In this document: positions 20,609 to 30,358 of the stretch, piece after piece
How positions within the stretch are numbered: the stretch's first letter is position 1
Layout of the letters: each line of letters begins with the position of its first letter
NCBI GenBank assembly: GCA_024509875.1
Contig: JAMPIV010011333.1
Coordinates: 434,001-498,000 of the forward strand
Reading direction: 5' to 3'
DNA from: Oreohelix idahoensis
Lineage: Eukaryota > Mollusca > Gastropoda > Stylommatophora > Oreohelicidae
Length of the DNA stretch: 64,000 bases
Notes under the pieces: generated by a model
Told to the model about the DNA's origin: nothing
What the model saw: the letters and a program-made list of their open reading frames with translations, nothing else
Databases searched by the model: none
Program-made: the position numbers and the translations under genes

Positions 20609-20992
20609 ACACGTGTGTATTTTCCCTCTATAAGACTTTGACCGCCGTTTTATCGAATTTTTCCTCACGCCAATACGTCTATGAGTCATACACTTACAAT
20701 ACCAGCACGCAGCAAGTCTTGTCACCTCGACAACACGTCAACTAGCGATTGGTTGTTCGACTAATCACGCCCTGGCCAGCACACATCAAGGCTGGTCACA
20801 TTGACAACGCGTCACCTATCGATTAATATTTCAACTAATCACGCCCTGGGTAACACAAGTCTGGATACGTTTCAGAAACCAGATTGAACTGGTATTCCTG
20901 CATATATAGACACTTGGAAGACCCAGACACTCACATTCATACTTTACTAACGCAGTGGCGTGATAACGACAGATACTTACACCTCACTTAAG
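20609..20992 (+). promoter_or_regulatory. Intergenic region with decayed protease-end copies and TATA box
   Basis: Two copies of a ~60-bp block (GACAACACGTCA...ATCACGCCCTGG at 20729; GACAACGCGTCA... at 20802) resemble the protease 3' coding end at 20508-20570. A TATA-like TATATA at 20903-20908 lies 85 bp before the next ATG, suggesting a separate promoter for the right-end gene. Confidence 0.6.
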
Positions 20993-21625
20993 ATGACTTC
21001 CACTGTTCCCAACAACTGGGTCTACATCAAGAGCTGTGATGACATACTTAAACCTTTCGCTAGTGGTCTGAAGGCCGCGTCTGTAAGTGTTTACCGAGGT
21101 CAACCTTTACTGCACGTGCGAAAATATTTTGGTGAATCCTACCTCAAGTTTCCTACCAAAACCGGCATTACTTTAACTCGATCCGAGTTTGAATATTTGT
21201 TGACTTTACAGAGTGAAATCCTCGCCGAATTTGACCGACTACAGTCACCACGCACGGATACCTATCCTACTTGTACCAGTAATACGTTTGACGACTACAT
21301 CAACTCCAGCTGTTACCAACCAATATCCCCAGAACCGAGTTGGTTTCCTAACAACAACCCTTGTACGTCAGCTCCCACCACAGACAACCACCTAGCCGAC
21401 ATCTCTAATCTACCACCGAAGACGCAGAGACCTACTACTTCCCCCAGTAACATGTTTGACGACTACATCAACTCCAGTTGTTCAATAGCCCCAGAACCGA
21501 GTTGGTTTCCTAACACCAACCCTTGTATGTCAGCTCCCACCACAGACAACCACCTGGCCGATATCTCTAATCTACCACCGAAGACGAAGAAGAAACCTAA
21601 CAAGCGGCTGAGACTTGTGCTTTAG
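20993..21625 (+). CDS. PC4-like single-stranded-DNA-binding protein at Polinton right end
   Basis: Open 210-codon frame from ATG 20993 (the longer reading from a GTG is not used). Residues ~25-75 (VSVYRGQPLLHVRKYFGES, LKFPTKTGITLTRSEFEYLL) follow the pattern of the transcription coactivator PC4 fold: beta-strand, V/IRxYW/F, a P...KGIxL turn, then a helix. The C-terminal half is low complexity and contains two copies of a ~47-residue block (FDDYINSSC, PEPSWFPN, SAPTTDNHLADISNLPPKT), then a basic end KKKPNKRLRLVL. Known PC4-fold proteins bind ssDNA and act in transcription or replication. A replication or late-transcription role here is inference; the match is by eye. Confidence 0.6.
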   Translation: MTSTVPNNWVYIKSCDDILKPFASGLKAASVSVYRGQPLLHVRKYFGESYLKFPTKTGITLTRSEFEYLLTLQSEILAEFDRLQSPRTDTYPTCTSNTFDDYINSSCYQPISPEPSWFPNNNPCTSAPTTDNHLADISNLPPKTQRPTTSPSNMFDDYINSSCSIAPEPSWFPNTNPCMSAPTTDNHLADISNLPPKTKKKPNKRLRLVL

Positions 21626-21645
21626 CTCGATATTATTTAAACAAA

Positions 21646-22182
21646 AAATAAAATATATTAACTAACCTCTTTGTTACCCATGTCTATATAACTGTTGTAA
21701 TATACGTCTAACTGTTGTAAATATACGTCTAACTGTTGTAAATATATATATCGTCTAACTGTTGTCTCAATATATCGCCTTCCTATTGTCTAAATATATC
21801 GTCTTCCATTTCTAAATATATATCGTATAACTGTTGTAAATATATTGTTTAAATATATCGTCTTCCTATTCTAAATATATCGTACAACTGTTGTCTCAAT
21901 ATTGTCTATGTGTATCCCTAAATAATCAACAACACATGCTGTAACACATAAATAAACCACACAACCTAACAGAACGCAAGCTGCTCGTCAGAGGAAGTCA
22001 CCCCGGCTAAAATATATCGCTATATAACAAGTCACGCGCCACCACAGCGCGCCACCACATTTTCCTTATATAAAAAGTCACGCGCTACCACAGCGCGCCA
22101 CCACATTTTCCTTATATAAAAAGTCACGCGCCACCACAGCGCGCCACCACAATACGACCTGTTTCCTCCATTATATACTACT
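21646..22182 (-). repeat. Right terminal inverted repeat of Polinton
   Basis: About 537 bp, reverse complement of 7396-7900. Here the outer GC-rich part has three ~46-bp units (CGCGCCACCACAGCGCGCCACC type, each with TTTTTATATAAGG-like AT stretch), against two in the left copy. The inner edge contains AATAAA at 21647-21652, 22 bp after the PC4-like stop. Confidence 0.93.
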
Positions 22183-22188
22183 CTCGTG
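22183..22188. repeat. Right target-site duplication of Polinton (CTCGTG)
   Basis: Identical to 7390-7395, directly after ...TATACTACT. Confidence 0.95.
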
Positions 22189-22374
22189 TTTTTACTGAAG
22201 ATGGTTGCACCGAGAAAATACAGAACAGAGAAAATGTCGTAACAGTTCTATACCGAACGCAGTAATGCTTTGCTTATGTTAAACCCTGCTTGCAGTGCCT
22301 CACATTTTGGTAGATTACAAGCTTAACAATGTGCAGAGATTTGCAGTTTCAGTTAATTAATATCATTTACTTAC

Positions 22375-22945
22375 TTATTCAGGCCTCTTCAACCTTGGGG
22401 TGTTGGTGTTTGCCAGAGAGAGCACCATTTTATCCCATCAGCTGTCTTCATCCTGGCCTGATTGCAAACCAGTGCTCGGTAATTCGGAGATTATACGATT
22501 TATTCCTCTCAGTGAACTCTGGGTCGTTCAGGAGGTCTGGATTCATGGCTCTTGGTTTCCCACATTTGCCATGCTAGCCGATCTTGTCCCATTTTGCAGA
22601 CATAGCTGAATGACCGTAACTGGGACTATTCCACTGGGGTCCGCATGGGCTAGGTTTCGAGGCCGTGACCTATGGTCTCTTACTTCGACCACCTTCCTTA
22701 GATGTCTCATGTCTGAGGCTATTGTGGGTTGTAGCCACTGCCCATGACTCGCTTCCGTAAGTCAACACTGGAATATAGGTGGAGCGGTAAACAGCCATCT
22801 TTGTATTTTTGCCACATTCTCTTTTGTGAAGGAATCCTCGATTTATGACCTGAAGTGCCTCACAGCTACTGCTCTTTGGATAGTCAATTCTTATTTGATG
22901 GCTCCCTTCCAATCTATGACAGCTCCAAGGTATTTAATATCATAT
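22375..22945 (-). pseudogene. RTE-like LINE C-terminal fragment, same family as 1-2209
   Basis: The minus strand encodes, with frame breaks, KYLGAVIDWKGAIK, INRGFLHKRECGKNTKMAVY, RSTYIPVLTYGSESWA, and further left RMKTADGIKWCSLWQTPTPQ. These parallel HFKYLGAIIDRKG, YRSTYVPVLTYGCESW and RRKTADRIVWRSLFQTSTPH of the first LINE. It is truncated at both sides of the RT core; only the C-terminal third remains. Confidence 0.8.
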
Positions 22946-23597
22946 GATTCTGAATTAAAAACATACGAGTAAAGAAATTTTGTGGAGTTTAAACATTTTA
23001 ATATTTACTCTTACAGGCAAGGTTATAATACAATCATTTCTATGTTACATGGCGTGAGTATGGAATATACAGTTTATGGGTTTTCAGGGAGAAAAAGATT
23101 TAGCCTACTTCTACCTCCAAAGAAAGCAAATTTTTATCTCCGCCAGACGATCTACTTGCAAATTCATAATCAGAACGGTGGGACATTCAAATTAAATGGT
23201 ATTTTACCGAATGTTAACTTCACTTCAAACAAAAGATCGCGTTTCTTACAAATGCAGTTCACAAATAAAGTGAATTTTAGTAACTTCAGCAAATTTAAAA
23301 CGAAGAAGTACAAAAACATGCTGCAGATTTGGAAATTCGAGGTCATTGTTAAAAACAAACTTTGCAAGTCTGTAAAGTTAGAAATTTCCTATCTTTTAAA
23401 ATTAAAAACAAATTGTGTGTTGCTTTACGAGTATGTTTTTTTTTTCCTAGTCACTGTCGCATCAAGGGTAAGAATCTTTTCCAAATTAAAATTGATGACA
23501 TATTATTCTAGGTCAAATATGTTCCAATGTAGCCTCAACATCTTTGCAATATTATTCGTAGAATTTGGTGAAATATAAAATAATAAGTCCAGGGGCC
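22946..23597. other. AT-rich spacer
   Basis: A 198-codon plus-strand frame (22982-23578) spans this AT-rich stretch, but it has strongly Phe/Lys/Asn-biased composition and no recognisable domain. Treated as non-coding. Confidence 0.45.
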
Positions 23598-24757
23598 CTA
23601 ATAAAATGGTCCAAATCGGGCCCCGCAGCGACTAAGGCCTAGGTAGGTGAAAATGCAAACAAAAATGAAAAAGGCCCCAATTTTGAAGAACGTGCTCCCT
23701 CTGACACCACCCCCCCCCCCCACCCCCCCCCCCCCCCATTCTGTTGAATGATGAGGTACTTCCCAGTAAGCAAACAGAGCCACCTGTAAATGCAAAACCC
23801 AAGTATCCGGTTTCTCAAGTGCCAGTTTCCGTAAGACGGACGTGAGAGTACCATTGAAGCGCTCTACCAGCTCGTTTTGTGAGGGTGAAATGGTGAGATA
23901 TGGTAGTGTCTGGCCTAAAAAACTTGAAAACCTCTTCAATTAGTTTTCCCTTAAATTAGGAGCCATTATCCGTCAAAATCTGATGAGGGAAACCTAACTG
24001 GGTAAATATTGTCAGTAGTGCTTCCCCGACATGCTTCGAATCGATTGATTCATAGCAATTGCCTCTCCCCACATTGAGCAAGTGTCGACAAGAGTCAGTA
24101 TGTAACTGTTCCTCTTCTTGACCCTAGTGAGGGGTCCAACAATATCCACTGCAATACGTTCAAAGGGTGTTCCAATGATGGGCATTTCTCCCAGTGTTGC
24201 TGGAGCAGTCCAATGCTTTGGAGCTACCTTCTGACATTCTGGGCAGGATTTAACATACCTTTTTATATCCTCGATAATTCCTGGCCAGAAGTAATGACAA
24301 GATATCCTTTGGCAAGTGGCACTGATCCCCATATGCTCGCTAAAAGGTATAACATGTCATATTTCCATAACCTTGTTCCTTTATGCGTAGGGAACTACGA
24401 GCTGTCAATGTCCCTGTGGTCCTTTGCCTCAGCCTTCCTGTACAGTACTCTATTCTTCATTTAGAAGTCTCCTTTCTCTACGGGGTTGTGAGCTTTCGGC
24501 AATTTGCCAAAACAAGGCTACAATAGCAATCTTCCACTTAAGTTTTCTTCATCTCTGGTATTTATTGGAGTATCTCCTTCTGCCTCCTTGGAGCTTGACC
24601 TGGTCTTGACAGCAGCCATGATCACATGTTTTATTGGTTCTCCTAAGAAGACATACCTACATTTCAGTATCAGGGAGTAGATGGGATTATCAAGTATCGC
24701 TGCTTTAATTGTCCCTTCCATATAGCGAGATTTTACTCTAATTGTCGCTATGGGCAA
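23598..24757 (-). pseudogene. Gypsy-E protease-end and integrase fragment
   Basis: Minus-strand pieces. Upstream: IATIRVKSRYMEGTIKAAI and LDNPIYSLI (24518-24757), the conserved segment after a gypsy protease. Then integrase: HYFWPGIIEDIKRYVKSCPE with CQ (zinc region), FERIAVDIVGPLTRVKKRNS (Asp 1), LTIFTQLGFPHQILTDNGS (Asp 2, other frame, about 23975) and NELVERFNGTLTSVLRKLAL (Glu). Several frame breaks and a poly-C tract at about 23708-23738 disrupt it. No RT lies between the protease end and the integrase, so either the integrase precedes RT or RT was deleted. Confidence 0.8.
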
Positions 24758-25869
24758 CGTTATGGGACTGCTCCCTCGATCAGCCTATATCCACTATCTC
24801 CGTTGTGATTTGCTCTGGGCTCACTAGAGGTGCACACATGACTGCATCATAGGCTAAACTTCATCTCCTATGTGTTTTCTCCACCCCCATTTTAAGACGT
24901 TTGAGGCAACCATTGCTAGTGGGGAGGAAAGTTGAGTTAACTCGTTTCAAGTTGTGATTTCTGTAGCAACTACTTTTACAGTATAATGTTAAGGTCATAT
25001 GTTCATTTCTTTAATGGCCTTGAACATTCTTGATATGGCTCTGGCGTTATATTATTTGCTCCCAAATCAATCCATGGTATCACAAGTAGGACTGGGGAAA
25101 CATAACAAGCTAACAAAGTGAGATCTACTATAAAGAGGTTTATTGCAATGGTGCCTAACTTATTGAACTCTAACATTATGAAGGTCTAGTCTAACAAGGT
25201 CTCACATGAAGCGATATTTTATAATAAAGTCTGAAATAATGATGTTTAACGTAACAATATCTAACACTATGAGCTATAATGTGAAATGTAACCTAATGAG
25301 GTTTAACATTATGAGGTGTACTATGTTTAGGTCCAATACTATGTGGTCTAATACAATGAGGTCTAGAAAAAAGACTTCTAAAAATATATGGCAACAATTA
25401 GTGACAGACACAATACAAACTTCTGTATATTTGTGCTACAAATCTAAAAGTACAGGATGAAAAAATCTAAAGGTAATTTATATTTCGTTCTCACATTCCT
25501 TCGTTTTACTATATTATATGTGCTTCATCAAGAAATATATAAAGCCTAGACGTTGCAGTCTGTATGAATGATATTCAGTCAATGTTCAGCTACAGATGTC
25601 ACAGAATTGTCATTTCTTCGCCGACAGAAAGCTTGAGTCTGTAATGTACTGTAACATTATCATACGATGCCTCGCATATTAATGAACACTATATTAAGCA
25701 ACAGGCTGTAGATGTCAGGTGCGATTGATTGTTTCGCCGTTTAGTCATCCGCTTACCTTTTTTTTCTTTTTCTTTTTTAAATGCGAAATTTTATCCCTGT
25801 TTCAAGGAGTAGCATATTTTATTATCATCATTACCCTTTAGCTCCCTGTGGAGTATAGACATTTAAATC
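24758..25869. other. Non-coding, with degenerate ~20-bp repeat
   Basis: No supported gene. Between about 25120 and 25370 the words TAACAxTATGAGGTCTA recur roughly every 18-22 bp with drift, an old simple tandem array. Confidence 0.5.
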
Positions 25870-26110
25870 AAGTCACGCCAAGCACTCCTATCTTGTGCCA
25901 TCTGTTCTAATTTTACTTTCTCCTTTATAAGTCTGTCACTAACTATCTTCTCGTGCGTTTTAGGACTCCCTCTCTTTTAGTAACCCTGGGCATTCCAGAA
26001 TAATGACTGCCTTGCAATGCAATCAGTTAGTTTCCTAAGTGTGTTTTCTGCTCAACACCAAAGCCTTAATTCTTCCTCTTGCTTGATCAATATTTCTGTA
26101 GCTCTTTCAT
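25870..26110 (-). pseudogene. LINE C-terminal fragment
   Basis: The minus strand, through shifts and stops, gives FWNAQG, VTKREGVLKRTRE and, in another frame, QMAQDRSAWRDL, the arrangement seen at the C-terminus of RTE-like LINE proteins (GRPKRTW...MAQDRxxWR). Heavily decayed; family otherwise undetermined. Confidence 0.5.
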
Positions 26111-28256
26111 CAGTTCCATGCGGATTATCCTGTCAAACCACTTTAATCCTTAAATTGTCATATACTATAAACAAGCCTCAAAGATAGTCATTAGCTTAGA
26201 AAATCTACGCTTTTAACGTGGGAAACTATAAGTTATTTGCTCTATAGAGAACACGCCAAGGAATTTACTTATTTTCGACCTGGTTGGCAAAAGCAAAAGT
26301 GTTGCTTATAAGCAGAATTGGAATAATAACTATGTTGTGACATAAAGTGTAATAAATAGCAATAAGTAAATACGAAACAAAGGACAGAAGGCTTTGTGGT
26401 AGAGGGCGGGAGATTTCTGTATTGGGCGGCAAATCCAAAACCACGGTTTGTCTCGCAAAACGAACCAGTAGCACAGATTTGAAGAGTTGGTTGCGAGAGC
26501 CCACCCACTTTAGCGATTGACGTGGACTTTGTACAGCACATTTTCATAATGAGAGATATACATCTCGCTATTGGATTGAAGGCGGAGTCAGACCAGCAGG
26601 CGACGACATATTACACGTTGGGCAACCAGAAGTACAACGAGATGTTCGCCAGAACGGCAGTACTGAGTTTTCAACATCGCGGAGCATAAGTTGTCCCTAT
26701 TGTTTAGCCTGTGTACAGCTGATCTAATATTTCATTCGTGTGTGGATAGTGTTCTTAAGGAATTTGCGAAGGAAAAAGGAGTCCAGTAGAAGTCTGACTC
26801 TGTAAATTACGTGTTTCGCGTCAAACCAGAAAAAAGCAGGCAAAGCGTACGTCGAGATAGCATAATTCACAAGATAGGACATCCTACATTTCCTAGGTTA
26901 CAAGAAAGTCTCGCCCGCATTTGTAAACGTTGGTGGCGCAGCATTTTATTCACCTGCTCTCAAGTTGATTCCATATAGAAATGTCAAGTTCAACTTACTC
27001 GACAGCTTACCGCCTGAATCAAGCGAAAGCACGCACAAGTTGATTCTCATATTTATATCAAGTTCAACTCACTCAAAGGCGTATTTTATGAATCAAGAGT
27101 ACATACTCGCAAGTCGAGCAGTCTACCTACCAAGATCACTCAGTCACAAGTTATTCCGTCAAGATATCAAGCTCAAATTACCAAGTTCAGCTACTCACTA
27201 CGTCAGTACATGAAGTGATCAACATTCATCATATATTGCATGACGTAAATTCACTCTGACTAGCATCATTGCATGAAACACATTTGTTACCAGAAGATCA
27301 TTTCGTGAACAGCTCCAGTCTAGTCAGTGCCTTTGAGAGATCAGACAGTAGACATTTTCCTGAGACAACGGTCAACGGTTTGTCAACGCTGGAGAGAGAT
27401 TTACAAATATTGAAGGACAGTGTGTCTTCAAAGTACTCACTTTTACAAATGTTTTCATCAGTACGCACTAGTCTTGAAAATAAACCCACACAACATACCA
27501 TACACCTACATTGGATAGTCTATGCATAAAAGTGAATCATCATACAGTGCAGGAGCATTGAGAGACACATAGGTCGTTTAGATTAGGCATCAGTGTGTTA
27601 ACACACCATCATTTCACTATTCATATAGGTTCACTCTCCTATTTAACTAACTACATTATTTATATCTCATCTGTGTATGAATTGTCTTCTACCATCATCA
27701 CTTTTATTTTCTACTAACCCTATATGTGTAAATATTTAATTAATAAACCCAATAACTGTTTTGATTATTATCTAGTTCGTTAATGTATCACTCGTGCTGC
27801 CGGTGTTAAATATTTACCTAGAGGTAAAATTCTACATTTAGATGAAGCTGGGGGCCCTTTCTTTATCGAGATCTGAGGGCAAAAGCTAAGGTCGTGGGGA
27901 AATAGAACACTTTCCATAATTTACTAGAAAACACTACCTAGTGGAGGGCATTCGCACTCTCTTCTTCTTGTCCTTATCTCGGATAGGTCTATTTCTTTTT
28001 TTAACGAGCCCGTTTCTGGAGACCTTCTTGATAATATTTCATAGGCCATCGCCAGCGACTACTGTTGTAGTTGCACCTATATACACTTACGACATCACTA
28101 AAGAAAATAAAAACTCAGCCATCCAGGCAGAAGAGGGTTCTCTGGCAAGGAGGCTCAAGATACAACACAGAGAAAGAAAATCAGAATTTTCAATTCAAAT
28201 GTTAAATGAGCCCTTCTGCAATTTTCTGTGTTATGAAAAACAACTGTAACAATCGG
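26111..28256. other. Non-coding region left of Gypsy-B
   Basis: About 2.1 kb without a recognised gene, tRNA or transposon core. CAAGTTGATT...TCAAGTTCAACTxACTC occurs twice (about 26963 and 27038). Short frames (for example 27269-27529, 27941-28249) show no recognisable domain. Confidence 0.45.
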
Positions 28257-28261
28257 GGTTG
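28257..28261. repeat. Left target-site duplication of Gypsy-B (GGTTG)
   Basis: GGTTG precedes the left LTR and recurs directly after the right LTR at 38186-38190. Confidence 0.95.
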
Positions 28262-29595
28262 TGATAAGGGTGGTTTTAGGATGCCGTCAAATTACCACCT
28301 CTATCGACACCAGGTATTACAATGCAAGATGTGGGTGTCTTATCTGGTTTAGATTGTTGCTGTGTGTGTGTTGCAGTAGAACAGTTCAGGGTACACCACA
28401 GGCAACATGACGTGTAGAGTCATAGAAATGGTAACTTCGCTTTAGGTTTATACCATTTATTGCACGCCACAAAACAGTCATGATACTTATGTTATCATCG
28501 GCATAGTACAACGAATGCAGCATTCAAACTCATGTTAACTGACAGTCATGTAGAAGTCAATACTCAATAGTTGTATGGAAAACAAATATCATAGCGAAGC
28601 TTGATAAATAATACATATAACTTCTGCAACCGTGGTCAGCTGCAGATCCTTAATGTTCATAGACAATAATAATTATTCCTTCCTGATGCTAGCAGATCAG
28701 ATGTATACAATACGTCCGTTTACTGTCTGCACGTGAGTAGCATACATGGATTACAGGTCAGCTCGACCTTTATAACCTTCCTAAGTCTAACCATCTGACT
28801 TGGACGTGATCTCTGATATAACGAATCCTGGAACACAGACAATAGTCTTGTTGGTCTAGAGCGACCCATAGATATATAACTAGTTCAGGTATAAAGATAC
28901 CGGTGACTTAATCCTAGTCAAAGTACCTCTCCATTTTGAATCACACAGGCGAGCAAAAAGGCGACAAAATGACGAACCTCTAGATGATAGCCTAAAGTTC
29001 GATACAAGAGGAATTACCTTATTTCGGAAAATCAACCATGAACATATGCCTCCAGGCAGGCTTGAATAATACGGGGAAATAGTCTAGTTAGCTAACTAAC
29101 TCACAAAGACAATGTATTTCCCTCAGAGAATCACAAGACGCAGTCGCGTCCGCTCGCTAATCAGTCCATTTCTCAACTGCCCGACCTGGGCGGAACAACA
29201 AAACGACAACCCAGTCGAGACATGCGCAGAGTGACAATCTCTGAGTCGCTGTTCACAATAAGACGATTCTAAGAACATTCGAGATAAAAGTCTTACACAG
29301 TCGCGCCTTTTATGGACATGAACAGAAGCGTTAAGAAAGGTTTCAAACATCTACAACAGTTGACTGATACTACCAAATAAGGAGATATGGTCACGCTTCG
29401 TTCAAGACATTATAGACCGAACGTGTCTCTATACAAGAGGAGGTAAACTCATAAAAAATAGCAGTATCGATATATCGGGTTCTGTCCCTTTGACCATAAA
29501 ATATATATAACATGCATTTCAGTCAAATAATGATCATACATACGAAAAACGATCATACAAAGACTTTGGAAAAAAGTAATTATTTGTGCGTAACA
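28262..29595 (-). repeat. Gypsy-B 3' LTR
   Basis: 1334 bp, TG...CA ends, essentially identical to 36852-38185. On the element strand it follows the purine-rich GGGAGGGTGCGGTAA. Confidence 0.95.
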
Positions 29596-29611
29596 TTACC
29601 GCACCCTCCCG
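29596..29611 (-). promoter_or_regulatory. Gypsy-B polypurine tract
   Basis: On the minus strand GGGAGGGTGCGGTAA abuts the 3' LTR, the expected place for plus-strand priming in LTR elements. Confidence 0.7.
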
Positions 29612-30358
29612 GGAAAAAAAAAATGAAACATTTTTTTTTTAAATCCTGGAGCCGGAAAAATCTAGGCTCCTAACGCACGTATGATGCGCGGATATACCTA
29701 ACAAAATAGCTCAACACTTGGAGCGAAACTGAGATCATATCCCAGGTCCTTAGAGAAAAATTTATCTAAGTATACGCGTATATATCCCAGGAAGGTGCCA
29801 CCAACACAAACCACAATGATGGCAACATCATAATAAAAGTCAAATTATTCTCATACCAATATATGAAATCAAATATATTATTATGATATCATACAATGTG
29901 TTGCAAATAGCGGTGTAATATATTAATATACCGCACTATTTTATTACATTATGTAATGCATCAGTAACTAATAAGTAATACATGTGTTGATCTTCGTTGA
30001 CATAAAACATTCAATAGAAGAAGATGTGGACATCATCCGCTCCCAATCTAGGACAGGACTTGATATACTCAAAGTTCCACAATGGACACAATCTCGCATC
30101 TTCAATGATGTGCTGCGAAAATATCAATAACACAAATCTTAAAGACAACTGGTAAATCTCTCAATACAATCCTGAAAATAATTTATTTAAATGTGGCCGA
30201 GTGATCTTTTGGCCCGTATATCACTAACTAAGCCTTCTTAGATAATTACATGGAACAATGCTATAAAATCCCCCCCAAAAAAGTGAGAAAAAAAAAAATA
30301 CTAACATGTCATTATAACATTGGACTGTATATCAGGAAATATATATATGACAGAAGAA
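29612..30358 (-). other. Gypsy-B 3' untranslated region
   Basis: About 0.75 kb AT-rich sequence between the pol stop and polypurine tract; A-rich tracts, no gene. Confidence 0.6.

Larger units (their letters stand above)
7396..22182. mobile_element. Polinton/Maverick, near full length
   Basis: A 14,787-bp element bounded by inverted termini starting AGTAGTATATAATGGAGG and by a perfect 6-bp target duplication. It carries the diagnostic Polinton set: protein-primed family B polymerase (leftward), packaging ATPase, retroviral-like integrase with chromodomain, minor and major capsid proteins and adenain-like protease (rightward). Termini AG...CT agree with the known family. Several genes have nonsense codons or frameshifts, so the copy is probably not autonomous, yet four frames are fully open and the ends are clean, implying a fairly recent insertion. 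Element families of this kind are viewed as integrated virus-like agents. Confidence 0.97.

Noticed and set aside
22982..23578. 198-codon AT-rich frame
   Set aside because: Composition (Phe, Lys, Asn, Ile) is what AT-rich non-coding DNA gives; no domain recognised.
29123..29350. 75-codon frame in both Gypsy-B LTRs
   Set aside because: Duplicated only by being in the LTR; no domain seen.
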